NCBI GenBank assembly: GCA_027186245.1
Contig: CP114482.1
Location: 29,097,209 to 29,161,208, forward strand
DNA length: 64,000 bases
DNA from: Coriaria nepalensis
Lineage: Eukaryota; Streptophyta; Magnoliopsida; Cucurbitales; Coriariaceae
Direction of reading: 5' to 3'
In this document: positions 1-14,087 of the stretch, one piece after another
Layout of the letters: every line of letters starts with the position of its first letter
Numbering within the stretch: position 1 is the stretch's first letter
Position numbers and translations under genes: made by a program
Notes under the pieces: generated by a model
The model's input: the letters and a program-made list of their open reading frames with translations, nothing else
Databases searched by the model: none
What the model was told of the DNA's origin: nothing

Positions 1-3000
1 GGCAAAAATGCATTTGTTTAGCCTTAAAGTCATGTCAATGAGTCTCTTCTAGTCGTGAAATCATTCTAAATTAAGTCGAACGAATTCTATTTTCGCCCTG
101 CAAACATGATTTTATTACATAACTTGCAATTTGGCTATTGAAGACAACAATGCATTATTTTAGCCATAAAAAGCATATCACTCAGTCTTTTCATATCACT
201 AAATTGTTTGGAAGCACTTCGAACCAATTCTATTTTTGCATTTAAGACACGACTTTCATGCATAACTTGCAATTGATCTATTGAAGGCAACTATGCATTT
301 TTTTAGCCTTAAAGTCATATTATTGCGTCTCTTTTAGTCAGTAAATCATTCTAAATCACTTTGAATGAAATTCGGCCTTTAAACATGACTTTCGTGCATA
401 ACTTGCGGTTGATTTATTCGAGGCAACAATGCATTTGTTTAGCCTTAAAGTCATGTCAATGAGTCTCTTCTAGTCGTTAAATCATTCTAAATTAAGTCCA
501 ACGAATTCTATTTTCACTCTTCAAACATGATTTTCTTACATAACTTGCAATTAGGCTATTGAAGACAACAATGCATTACTTTAGCCTTAAAAAGCATATC
601 ATTCAGTCTTTCCATATCATTAAATTGTTGGGAAGCTCTTCGAACCAATTTTATTTGTGCATTTGCGACACGACTTTCATACATAACTTGCAATTGATCT
701 ATTGAAGGCAACTATGCATTTTTTTAGCCTTAAAGTCATATTTTTGGTCTCTTTTAGTCAGTAAATCATTCTAAATCACTTAGAATGAAATTCGGCCTTT
801 AAACATGACTTTCGTGCATAACATGGAGTTGATCTATTGAAGGAAACAATGCATTTGTTTAGCCTTAAAGTCATGTCAATGAGTCTCTTCTAGTCGTTAA
901 ATCATTCAAAATTAAGTCGAACGAATTCTATTTACGCCCTTCAAACATGATTTTCTTACATAACTTGCAATTAATCTATTGAAGACAACAATTCATTATT
1001 TTAGCCTTAAAAAGCATATCATTCAGTCTTTTCATATCATTAAATTGCTTGGAAGCACTTCGAAACCAATTCTATTCGTGCATTTGAGACACGACTTTCA
1101 TACATAACTTGCAATTGATCTATGAAGGCAACTATGCATTTTTTTAGCCTTAAAGTCATATTATTGCGTCTCTTTTAGTCAGTAAATCATTCTAATTCAC
1201 TTTGAATGAAATTCGGCCTTTAAACATGACTTTCGTGCATAACTTGCGGTTGATATATTGAAGGCAACAATGCATTTGTTTAGCCTTCAAGTCATGTCAA
1301 TAAGTCTCTTCTAGTCGCTAAATCATTCTAAATTAAGTCGAACGAATTCTATTTACGCCCTTCAAACATGATTTTCTTACATAACTTGCAATTAATCTAT
1401 TGAAGACAACAATTCATTATTTTAGCCTTAAAAAGCATATCATTCAGTCTTTTCATGTCATTAAATTGTTGGGAAGCACTTCGAACCAATTCTATTTTTG
1501 CATTTAAGACACGACTTTCTTACATAACTTGCAATTGATCTATTCAAGGCAACTATGCATTTTTTTAGCCTTAAAGTCATATTATTGCGTCTCTTTTAGT
1601 CAGTAAATCATTCTAATTCACTTTGAATGAAATTCGGCCTTTAAACCATGACTTTCGTGCATAACTTGCGGTTGATATATTGAAGGCAACAATGCATTTG
1701 TTTAGCCTTCAAGTCATGTCAATAAGTCTCTATCTAGTCGCTAAATCATTCTAAATTAAGTCGAACGAATTCTATTTACGCCTTCAAACATGATTTTCTT
1801 ACATAACTTGCAATTAATCTATTGAAGACAACAATGCATTATTTTAGCCATAAAAAGCAAATCATGTCAGTCTTTTCATATCATTAAATTGTTTGGAAGC
1901 ACTTCGAACCAATTCAATTTTCGCATTTAAGACACGACTTTCATGCATAACTTGCAATTGATCTATTGAAGGCAACAATCCATTTTTTTAGCCTTAAAGT
2001 CATATTATTGCGTCTCTTTTAGTCAGTAAATCATTCAAAATCAGCTTTGAAACGAAATTCGGCCTTTAAACATGACTTTCGTGCATAACTTGCAGTTGAT
2101 CTATTGAAGGCAACAATGCATTTGTTTAGCCTTAAAGTCATCTTAATGAGTCTCTTCTAGTCGTTAAATCATTCAAAATTAAGTCGAACGAATTCTATTT
2201 ACGCCCTTCAAACATGATTTTCTTACATAACTTGCAATTAATCTATTGAAGACAACAATGCATTATTTTAGCCATAAAAAGCATATCATTCAGTCTTTTC
2301 ATATCTATTAAATTGTTTGAAAGCACTTCGAACCAATTCTATTTTTGCATCTAAGACACGACTTTCATGCATAACTTGCAATTGATCTATTGAAGGCAAC
2401 AATCCATTTTTTTTATCCTTAAAGTCATATTATTGCGTCTCTTTTAGTCAGTAAATCATTCTAAATCACTTCGAATGAAATTCGGCCTTTAAACATGACT
2501 TTCGTGCATAACTTGCAGTTGATGTATTGAAGGCAACAATGCATTTGTTTAGCCTTAAAGTCATGTCAATGAGTCTCTTCTAGTCGTTAAATCATTCTAA
2601 ATTAAGTCGAACGAACTCTATTTTCGCCCTTCAAACATGATTTTGTTACATAGCTTGCAATTAATCTATTGAAGACGACAATGCATTACTTTAGCGTTTA
2701 AAAGCATATCATTCAGTCTTTTCATATCATTAAATTGTTTGGAAGCACTTCGAAACCAATTCTATTTGTGCATTTGAGACACGACTTTCATACATAACTT
2801 GCAATTGATCTATTGAAGGCAACTATGGATTTTTTTTAGCCTTAAAGTCATATTATTACATCTCTTTTAGTCAGTAAATCATTCTAAATCACTTTGAATG
2901 AAATTCGGCCTTTAAACATGACTTTCGTGCATAAACTTGCGGTTGATCTATTGAAGGGCAACAATGCATTTGTTTAGCCTTAAAGTCATGTCAATGAGTC

Positions 3001-4194
3001 TCTTCTAGTCGTTAAATCATTCTAAATTAGTCGAACGAATTCTATTTTCGCCCTTCAAACTTGATTTTCTTACATAACTTGCACTTAGGCTATTGAAGAC
3101 AACAATGCATTATTTTAGCCTTAAAAAGCATATCATTCAGTCTTTTCATATCAGTAAATTGTTTGGAAGCACTTCGAACCAATTCTATTTGTGCATTTGA
3201 GACACGACTTTCATACATAACTTGCAATTGATCTATTGAAGGCAACTATGGATTTTTTTTAGCCTTAAAGTCATATTATTACATCTTTTAGTCAGTAAAT
3301 CATTCTAAATCACTTTGAATGAAATTCGGCCTTTAAACATGACTTTCGTGCATAACTTGCGGTTGATCTATTGAAGGCAACAATGCATTTGTTTAGCCTT
3401 AAAGTCATGTCAATGAGTCTCTTCTAGTCGTTAAATCATTCTAAATTAAGTCGAACGAATTCTATTTTCGCCCTTCAAACATGATTTTCTTACATAAGTT
3501 GCACTTAGGCTATTGAAGACAACAATGCATTATTTTAGCCTTAAAAAGCATATCATTCAGTCTTTTCATATCTTTAAATTGTTTGGAAGCACTTCGAACC
3601 AATTCTATTTGTGCATTTGAGACACGACCTTTCATACATAACCTTGCAATAGATCTATTGAAGGCAACTATGCATTTTATTAGCCTTAAAGTCATATTAT
3701 TGCGTCTCTTTTAGTCAGTAAATCATCCTAAATAACTTTGAATGAAATTCGGCCTTTAAACATGACTTTCGTGCATAACTTGCAGTTGATCTATTGAAGG
3801 CAACAATGCATTTGTTTAGCCTTAAAGTCATGTCAATGAGTCTCTTCTAGTCGTTAAATCATTCTAAATTAAGTCGAACGAATTCTATTTTCGCCCTTCA
3901 AACATGATTTTCTTACATAACTTGCAATTAATCTATTGAAGACAGCAATTCATTATTTTAGCCTTAAAAAGCATATCATTCATTCTTTTCATATCATTAA
4001 ATTGTTTGGAAGCACCTCGAAGCAATTCTATTTGTGCATTTAAGACACGACTTTCATACATAACTTGCAATTGATCTATTGAAGGCAACAATCCATTTTT
4101 TTAGCCTTAAAGTCATATTTTTGCGTCTCTTTTAGTCAGTAAATCATTCTAAATCACTTCGAATGAATTTCGGCCTTTAAACATCACTTTCGTG
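1..4194. repeat. Left segment, about 10 fairly regular monomers
   Basis: Monomers here are close to 421 bp: nine units between 397 and 4,195 average 422.0 bp, with few indels. Neighbours sometimes share private variants, which indicates local single-monomer duplication. One pair, near 1,251 and 1,672, shares gatatattgaagg and ccttcaagtcatgtcaataa. Another, near 2,826 and 3,247, shares ctatggatttttttt and ttattacatct. Subunit A often reads cataacttgcggttgat here, a variant scarce in the right half. No gene is visible. Confidence 0.85.
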
Positions 4195-7100
4195 CATAGC
4201 TTGCAGTTGAACTATTGAAGGCAACAATGCATTTGTTTAGCCTTAAAGTCATGTCAATGAGTCTCTTCTAGTCGTTAAATCATTCTAAATTAATTCGAAC
4301 GAATTCTATTTCACCTTTCAAACATGATTTTATTACATAACTTGCAATTAATCTACTGAAGACAACAATGCATTATTTTAGCCTTAAAAAGCATATCATT
4401 CAGTCTTTTCATATCATTAAATTGTTTGGAAGCACTTCGAACCAATTCTATTGTGGCATTTGAGACACGACTTTCATACATAACTTGCAATTGATCTATT
4501 GAAGGCAACTATGCATTTTTTTTACCCTTAAAGTCATATTATTGCGTCTCTTTTTAGTCAGTAAATCATTCTAAATCACTTTGTATGAAATTCGGCATTT
4601 AAACATGACCTTTCGTGCATAACTTGCAGTTGATCTTCTATAGGCAACAATGCATTTGTTCAGCCTTAAACTCAAGTCACTGGAGTCTCTTCTAGTCATT
4701 AAATCATTCAAAATTAAGTCGAACGAATTCTATTTACGCCCTTCAAACATGATTTTCTTACATAACTTACAATTAATCTATTGAAGACAACAATTCATTA
4801 TTTTAGCCTTAAAAAGCATATCATTCATTCTTTTCATATCATTAAATTGTTTGGAAGCACCTCGAACCAATTCTATTTAGTGCATTTAAGACACGACTTT
4901 CTTACATAACTTGCAATTGATCTATTGAAGGTAACAATCCATTTTTTTTAGCCTTAAAGTCATATTTTAGCGTCTCTTTTAGTCAGTAAGTCATTCTAAA
5001 TCACTTCGAATGAATTTTCGGCCTTTAAGCATCACTTTCGTGCATAGCTTGCAGTTGAACTATTGAAGGCTAACATTGCATTTGTTTAGCCTTAAAGTCA
5101 TGTCAATGAGTATCTTATAGTGGTTAAATCATTCTAAATTAAGTCGAACGAAATTCTATTTACGCCCTTCAAACATGATTTTCTTACATAACTTGCAATT
5201 AATCTATTGAAGACTACACATTCATTATTTTAGCCTTAAAAAGCATATCATTCAGTCTTTTTATATCATTAAATTGTTTGGAAGCACTTCGAACCAATTC
5301 TATTCGATGCATTTGAGACACGACTTTCATACATAACTTGCAATTGATCTATTGAAGGCAATTATGCATTTTTTTAGCCGTAAAGTCATATTATTGCGGT
5401 CTCTTATTAGTTAGTAAATTCATTCTAAATCACTTTGAATGAAATTCGGCCTTTAAACATGACTTTCGTGCGTAACTTGCGGTTGATCTATTGAAGGCAA
5501 CAATGCCTTATGTTTAGCCTTTAAAGTCATTGTCAATTGAGTCTCTTCTAGTCGCAAAATCATTCTAATATAAGTCGAACGAATTCTATTTTCGCCCTCA
5601 AACATGATTTTCTTCAATAACTTGCAATTAGGCTATTGAAGACAACAATGCATTATTTTAGCCTTAAAAAGCATATCACTCAGTCTTTTCATATCATTAA
5701 AGTGTTTGGAAGCTTCTTCGAACAATTCTATTTGTGCATTTGAGACACGACTATCATACAAAACTTGCAATTGATCTATTGAAGGCAACTATGCATTTTT
5801 TATAGCCTTAAAGTCATATTTATGCGTCTCTTTTAGTCAGTAAATCATTCTAAATCACTTTGTATTGAAATTCGGCATTTTAAACAAGACGTCGTGCAAA
5901 ACTTGCAGTTGATCTACTAGAGGTCAACAATGCATTTGTTCAGCCTTAAAGTCATGTCACTGAGTCTCTTCTAGTCCATTAATATCATTCAAAAGTAAAG
6001 TCGAACGAATTCTATTTACGCCCTTCAAACATGATTTTCTTACATAACTTGCAATTAATCTATTGAAGACAACAATTCATTATTTTAGCCTTAAAAAGCA
6101 TATCATTCATTCTTTTCATATCATAAAATTGTTTGGAAGGCACCTAGAAGCAATTCTATTTGTGCATTTAAGACACGACTTATCATACATAACTTGCAAT
6201 TGATCTAATTGAAGGCAACTATGCATTTTTTTACCCTAAGTCATATTATTGCGTCTCTTTTAGTCAGTAAATCATTCTAAATCACTTAGTATTGAAATTC
6301 GGCAATTTAAACATGACTTCGTGCATAACTTGCAGTTGATCTACAATAGGCAACAATGCATTTGTTCAGCCTTATAAAGTCATGTCACTGAGTCTCTTCA
6401 GTCATTAAATCATTCAAATTAAGTCGTAACGAGAATGCTATTTACGCCCTTCAAACATGATTTCTTACATAACTTGCAATTAATCTATAGAAGACAACAA
6501 TTCAGTTATTTAGCCTATAAAAAGCATATCATTCAATCTTTTTCATATCATTAAAATTGTTTGGAAGCACCTCGAACCAATTCAATTTGTGCATTTAAGA
6601 CACGACTTTCTTACATAACTTGCAATTGATCTATTGAAGGCAACTATGCATTTTTTTTCCTTAAAGTCTATTATTGCGTCCTCTTTTAGTCAGTAAATCA
6701 TTCTAAATCACTTTGTATGAAATTCGGCATTTAAACATGACTATCGTGCATAACTTGCAGGTTGATCTACTATAGGCAACAATGCATTTTGTTCAGCCTT
6801 AAAGTCATGTCACTGAGACTCTTCTAGTCATTAAATCATTCAAAAATAAGTCGAAAACGAATCTACTTATACGCCCTTCAAACATGATTTTTCTTACATA
6901 ACTTACAATTTAAATCTATTGAAGACAACAATTCATTATTTTAGCCTTAAAAAGCATATCTTCATTCTTTTCATATCATTAAATTGTTTGGAAGCACCTC
7001 GGAACCAATTCTATTGTGCATTTAAGACACGACTTTCTTACATAACTTGCAATTGATCGATTGAAGGCAACAATCCATATTTTTTAGCCTTAAAGTCATA

Positions 7101-10100
7101 TTTTTGCGTCTCTTTAGTCAGTAAGTCATTCTAAATCACTTCGAATGAATTTCGGCCTTTAAGCATCATTTTCGTGCATAGCTTGCAGTTGAACTATTGA
7201 AGGCAACAATGCATTTGTTTAGCCTTAAAGTCTGTCAATGAGTATCTTCTAGTGTTAAATCATTCTAAATTAAGTCGAACGAATTCTATTTACGCCCTTC
7301 AAACATGATTTTTCTTACATACTTGCAATTAATCTATTGAAGACAACAATTCATTATTTTAGCCTTAAAAAGCATATCATTCAGTCTTTTTATATCATTA
7401 ATTGTTTGTGTAAGCACTTCGAACCAATTCATTCGTGCATTTGAGACACGACTTTCAAACATAACTTGCAATTGATCTATGAAGGCAATTATGCATTTTT
7501 TTAGCCGTAAAGTCATATTATTGCGTCTCTTTTAGTTAGTAAATACATTCTAAATCACTTTGAATGAAGAAACTGCCTTTAAACATGACTTTCGAGGCGT
7601 AACTTGCGGTTGATCATTGAAGGCAACAATGCATTTGTTTAGCCTTAAAGTCATGTCAATGAGTCTCTTCTAGTCGCTAAATCTATTCTAAATTAAGTCG
7701 AACGAATTCTATTTTCGCCCTTCAAACATGATTTTCTTCATAACTTGCAATTAGGCTATTGAAGACAACAATGCATATATTTTAGCCTTAAAAAGCATAT
7801 CACTCCTGTCTTTTCATATCATTTAAAAGTGTTTGTTGGAAGCACTTCGGAACCAATTCTATTTGTGCATTTGAGACACGCCGATCATACATAACTTTGC
7901 AATTGATCTAATGAAGGCAACTATGCAGTTTTTTAGCCTTAAAATCATATTTTTGCTTCTCTTTTAGGTCACTAAATCATTCTAAACACTTTGTATGAAA
8001 ATTCGGCATTTAAACATGACTTTCGAGCATAACTTGCAGTTGATCTACTATAGGCAACAATGGCATTGTTCAGCCTTAAAGTCATGTCACTGAGTCACTT
8101 CTAGTCATTAAATCATTCAAAAATAAGTCGAACGAATTCTATTTACGCCCTTCAAACATGATTTTCTTACATAACTTGCAATTAATCTATTGAAGACAAC
8201 AATATCATATTTTAGCCTTAAAAAGCATATCATTCATTCTTTTCATATCATTAAATTGTTTGGAAGCACCTCGAAGCAATGCATATTTGTGCATTTAAGA
8301 CACGACTTTCATACATAACTTTGCAATTGATCTATTGAAGGCAACTATGCATTTATTTACCCTTAAAGTCATATTATTGCGTCTCTTATAGTCAGTAATC
8401 ATTCTAAATCACTTTGTATGAAATTCGGCATTTAAACATGACTTTCGTGCATAACTGTGCAGTTGATCTACATAGGCAACAATGCATTTGTTCAGCCTTA
8501 AAGTCATGTCACTGAGTCTCTTCTAGTCATTAAATCATTCTAAATAAGTCGTACGAATTCTATTTAGCCCTTCAAACATGATTTTTTTACATACCTTGCA
8601 CTTAATCTATTGCACACAACAATCCATTATTTTAGCCTTAAAAAGCTAATCATTCATTCTTTTCATATACATTAAATTGTTTGGTAAGCACCTCGAACCA
8701 ATTCAATTTGTGCATATTAAGACACGACTTTCTTACATAACTTGCAATTGATCTATTGAAGGCAACAATCCATTTTTTTTAGCCTTAAAGTCATATTTTT
8801 GCGTCTCTTTTAGTCAGTAAATCATTCTAAATCACTTCGAATGAATTTCGGCTTTAAACATCACTTTCGTGCATAGCTTGCAGTTGAACTATTGAAGGCA
8901 CAAAGCATTTGTTTAGCCTTAAAGTCATGTCAATGAGTCTCTTCTAGTCATTAAATCATTCTAAATTAAGTCGAACGAATTCGATTTTCGCCCTTCAAAC
9001 CGATTTTTCTTACATAACTTGCAATTAGGCTATTGAGGACAACAATGCATTATTTTAGCCGTAAAAAGCATATCATTCAGTCTTTTCATATCATTAAATT
9101 GTTTGGAAGCACTTCGAACCAATTTTATTTGTGCATTTGGGACACGACTTTCATACATAACTCGCAATTGATCTATTGAAGGCAACTATGCATTTTTTTA
9201 GCCTTAATTGTCATAATTATTGCGTCTCTTTTAGTCAGTAAATCATTCTAAATCACTTTGAATGAAATTCGGCCTTTAAACATGACTTTCGTGCATAACT
9301 TTGCGGTTCATCTATGAAGGCAACAAATGCATTTGTTTAGCCTTAAAGTCCTGTCAAGAGTCTCTTCTAGTCGTTAACTCATTCTAAATTAAGTCCAACG
9401 AATTCTATTTTCACTCTTCAAACATTGATTTTCTTACATAACTTGCAATTAGGCTATTGAAGACAACAATGCACTACTAGACCTTAAAAAGCATATCATT
9501 CAGTCTTTCCATATCATTAAATTGTTTGGAAGCACTTCGAACCAATTTATTTGTGCATTTGCGACACAACTTTCATACATAACTTGCATTGATCTATTGA
9601 AGGCAACTCTGCATTTTTTTATAGCCTTAAAGTCATATTTTTGCGTCTCTTTTAGTCAGTAAATCATTTCTAAATCACTTAGTAATGAAATTCGGCTCCT
9701 TTAAACATGACTTTCATGCATAAACATGGAGTTGATCTATTGAAGGCAACAATTGCATTTTTTTTAGCCTCAAGTCATGTCAATGAGTCTCTTCTAGTCG
9801 TTAAATATCATTCAAAATTAAGTCGAACGAATTCTATTTTCGCCCTTCAAACTTGATTTCTTACAAAACTGGCAATTAGGCGATAGAAGACAACAATGCC
9901 ATTATTATAGCCTTAAAAAGCATAGTATTCAGTCTTTTCATATCTTTAATTGTTTGGAAGCACTTCGAACCAATTCTATTTGTGCATCTGAGATACAGCA
10001 CTTTCATACATAACTTGCAATTGATCTATTGAAGGCAACTATGCATTTTTTTAGCCTTAAAGTCATATTATGGACATCTCTTATTAGTCAGTAAATCATT

Positions 10101-13100
10101 CTAAATCACTTTGAATGAAATTCGGCCTTTAAACATGACTTTCGTGGCATAGTACTTGCGTTGATCTATTGTAGGCACAATGCATTAGTTTAGCAGTAAA
10201 GTCCATGTCAAAGAGTCTCTTCTAGTCGTTAAATCATTCTAAATAAGTCGAACGAATTCTATTTTCGCCCTTTCAAACATGATTTTCTTACACAACTGGC
10301 AATTAGGCGAATTGAAGACAACAATGCATTATTTTAGCCTTAAAAAGCATATTATTCAGTCTTTTCATATCTTTAAATTGTTTGGAAAGCACTTCGAACC
10401 AATTCAATTTGTGCATCTGAGACACGATCTATCATTCATAACACTTGCAATTGATCTATTGAAGGCAACAATGCATTTTTTAGCCTTAAAGTCATATTAT
10501 GACATCTCTTTATAGTCAGTAAAATCATTCTAAATCACCTTGAAAGGAAATTCGGCCTTTAAACACAACTTTCGTGCATAACTTTCAGTTGATGTATTGA
10601 AGGCAACAATGCATTTGTTTAGCCTTAAGTCATGTCAAAGAGTCTCTTCCAGTCGTTAAATCATTCTTAATTAAGTCCAACGAATTCTATTTTCGCCTTC
10701 AAACATTGATTTTCTTACATAACTTGCAATTAATCTATTGAAGACAACAATGCACTATTTTAGCCATAAAAAAGCATTTCATCAGTCTTTTCATGTCATA
10801 AATTGATTGGTAAGCACTTCGAACCAATTCTATTTTTGCATTTAAGACACGACTTTCATGCCATAACTTGCAATTGATCTATTGAAGGCAACAAACCCTT
10901 TTTTTCGCCTTAAAGTCATATATTGCGTCTACTTTTAGATCAGTAAATCATTCTAAATCACTTCGAATGAAATCGGTCCTTTAAACCATCACTTTTCGAG
11001 CATAACTTGCAGTTGATGTATTTGAAGCAACAATGCATTTGTTTAGCCTTAAAGTCATGTCAATGAGATTCCTCTTCTAGTCGTTAAATCATTCAAAAAT
11101 TAAGTCGAACGAATTCTTTATTCGCCCTTCACAATGATTTTCTTACATAACTTGCAATTAATCTATTGAAGACAACAATGCACTATTTTAACCATAAAAA
11201 GCATTTCATTCAGTCTTTTCATGTCATTAAATTGTTTTTGAAGCACTTCGAACCAAATCTATTTTTGCATTTAAGACACGACTGTCATGCATAACTTGCA
11301 ATTGATCTATTGAAGGCAACTATCCATTTTTTTAGCCTTAAAGTCATATTTTTGCGTCTCGTATAGTCAGTAAATCATTCTAAATCATTTCGAATGAAAT
11401 TCGGCCTTTAAACATCACTTTCGTGGCATAGCCTGCAGTTGAACATATTGAAGGCAACAATGCATTTGTTTAGCTTAAAGTCATGTCAATGAGTCTCTTC
11501 TAGACTTAAATCATTCTAAATTAAAGTCGAACGAATTCTATATTCGACCTTCAAACATGATTTTCTTACATAACTTGCAATTAGGCTATTGAAGACAACA
11601 ATGCATTGTTTTTAGCCCATAAAAAGCAGTATTCATTCAGTCTTTTCATGTCATTAAATTGTTTGGAAGCACTTCAAACCAATTCTATTTTTGCATTTAA
11701 GACACGACTTTCATGCATAACTTGCATTTGATCTATTGAAGGCAACTATCCATTTTTTAGCCTTAACGTCATATTTTTGCGTCTCTTTTAGTCAGTAAAT
11801 CTTTCTAAATCACTTCAATGAAATTCGGGTGTTTAAACAAGACTTTCGTGCATACACTTGCAGTTGATGTATTGATGCAACAATGCATTTGTTTAGCCTT
11901 AAAGTCATGTCAATGAGTCTCTTCTAGTCGTTTAATCATTCAAAATTAAGTCGAACGAATTCTATTTACGCCCTTCAAACATGATTTTTCTACATAACTT
12001 GCAATTATCTATTGAAGACAACAATGCATTGTTTTTAGCCAAAAAAGCATATCATTCAGTCTTTTCATGTCATTAAATTTTGGAAGCACTTCGAACCAAT
12101 TCTATTTTGTGCATTTAAGACGACTTTCTTGCATAACTTGCAATTGATCTATTGAAGGCAACAATCCATTTTTTAGCCTTAAAGTCATATTATTGCGTCT
12201 ACTTTAGTCAGTAAATCATCTAAATCACTTCGAATGAAATTAGGCCTTTAAACACGACCTTTCGTGCGTAACTTGCAGTTGATGTATGGAAAGGCAACAA
12301 TGCATTTGTTTAAGCCTTAAGTCATGTCAATGGAGTCTCTTCTAGTCGTTAAATCATTCAAAATTAAGTCGTACGAATTCTATTTTCGCCCTTCAAACAT
12401 TTGATTGTTACTACATAACTTGCAATTAATCTATTGAATGACAACAATGCATTATTTTAGCCCTTAAAATCATATCATTCACTCTGTTCATATCATTAAA
12501 TTGTTTGGAAGCCCTTCGAACCAATTACTATTTGTGCATTTGAGACACGACTTTCATGCATAACTTGCAATTGATCTATTGAAGGCAACAATCCATTTTT
12601 TTAGCCTTAAAGTCATATTATTGCGTCTCCTTTAGTCATTAAATCTTTCTAAACCTCTTTGAATGAAATTCGACCTTTAAACATCACTTTCTGTGCTTAG
12701 CTTGCAGTTGAACAATTGAAGGCACAATGCATTTGTTTAGCCTTAAAGTCATGTCCAATGAGTCTCTTCTAGTCGTTAAATCGTTCTAAATTAAGTCGAA
12801 CGAATTCTTTTTCGCCCTCAAACATGATTTTCTTACATAACTTGCAATTGGGCTATTGAAGACAACAAATGCATTGTTTTAGCCATAAAAAGCATATCAT
12901 TCAAGGCTTTTTCATGTCATTAAATTGTTTGGAAGCACTTCGAACCAAATGCTATATTTGCATTTAAGACACGACTTTCATCCATAACTTGCAATTGATC
13001 TATTGAAGGCAACAATCCATTTTTAGCCTTAAAGTCATATTATTGCATCTACTTTAGTCAGTAAATCATTCTAAATAACTTCGAATGAAATTCGGCCTTT

Positions 13101-14087
13101 AAACATGACTAACGTGCATAAACTTTCAGTTGATGATTGTAAGGCAACTATGAATTTGTTTAGCCTTAAAGTCATGTCAATGAGTCTCATCTAGTCGTTA
13201 ATAATTTCTAAATTATAGTCGAACGGAATTCTATTTTCGCCCTTCAAACATGATTATCTTACATAACTTGCAATTAATCCATTGAAGACAACAATGCATT
13301 ACTTTAGCCTTAAAAAGTCATATCATCAGTCTTTTCATATCATTAAATGTTTGAAGCACTATCGAACCAATTCTATTTGTGCAATTGAGACACGACTTTC
13401 ATGCATAACTTGCAATTGATCTATTGAAGGCAACTATGCATTTTTTTAGCCTTAAGTCATATTTTTGCGTCTCATTTAGTCAGTAAATCGTTCTAAATCA
13501 CTTCGAATGAAATTCGGCCCTTTAAACATGACTTTTGAGCATAACATGGAGTTGATCTATTGAAGCAACAATGCATTTGTTTAGGCTTAAAGTCCAGTCA
13601 ATGAGTCTCTTCTAGTCGTTGAATCATTCAAAATTAGTCGAACGATTCAATTTACGCCCTTCAAACATGATTTTCTTACATAACATTGCAATTAATCTAT
13701 TGAAGACAACAATGCATATTTTAGCCATAAAAAGCATTTCATTCAGTCTTTTCATGTCATTAAATTGTTTGGAAGCACTCCGACCAATTCTATTTTTGCA
13801 TTTAAGACACGACTTTCATGCATAACATGCAATTGATCTATTGAAGGCAACAATCCATTTTGTTAGCCTTAAAGTCATATTATTGCTTCTACTTTAGTCA
13901 TTAAATCATTCTAAATAACTTCGAATGAAATTCGGCCTTTAAGCATCACTTTCGTGCATAACTTGCAGTTGTTGTATTGAAGGCAACAATGTATTACTTT
14001 AGCCTTAAAGTCATGTCAATGAGTCTCTTCTAGTCGTTAAATCATTCTAAATTAAGTCGAACGAATTCTATTTTCGCCCTTCAAACA
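4195..14087. repeat. Indel-rich satellite segment, about 23 monomers
   Basis: The same 421 bp repeat continues, but with frequent single-base insertions and deletions that raise the spacing to about 424-427 bp. A subfamily marked by tgttcagcc and cactgag in subunit A occurs near 4,660, 5,940, 6,360, 6,790, 8,070 and 8,490. Another, marked by catcactttcgtgcatagc, occurs near 4,180, 5,030, 7,160 and 8,860. The interval 5,043-7,177 behaves as five monomers and 7,177-8,872 as four. Shared markers near 5,395-5,475 and 7,525-7,605 (gttagtaaat, gcgtaacttgcggttgat) show multi-monomer duplication under the noise. No gene is visible. Confidence 0.85.

Noticed and set aside
10279..13825. Short open frames of 60-78 codons on both strands in the left half (for example 10,279-10,515, 13,619-13,825, 3,510-3,695)
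   Set aside because: Each is a satellite segment read through, lengthened by chance where small indels change frame. Homologous monomers nearby have stops at the same places.
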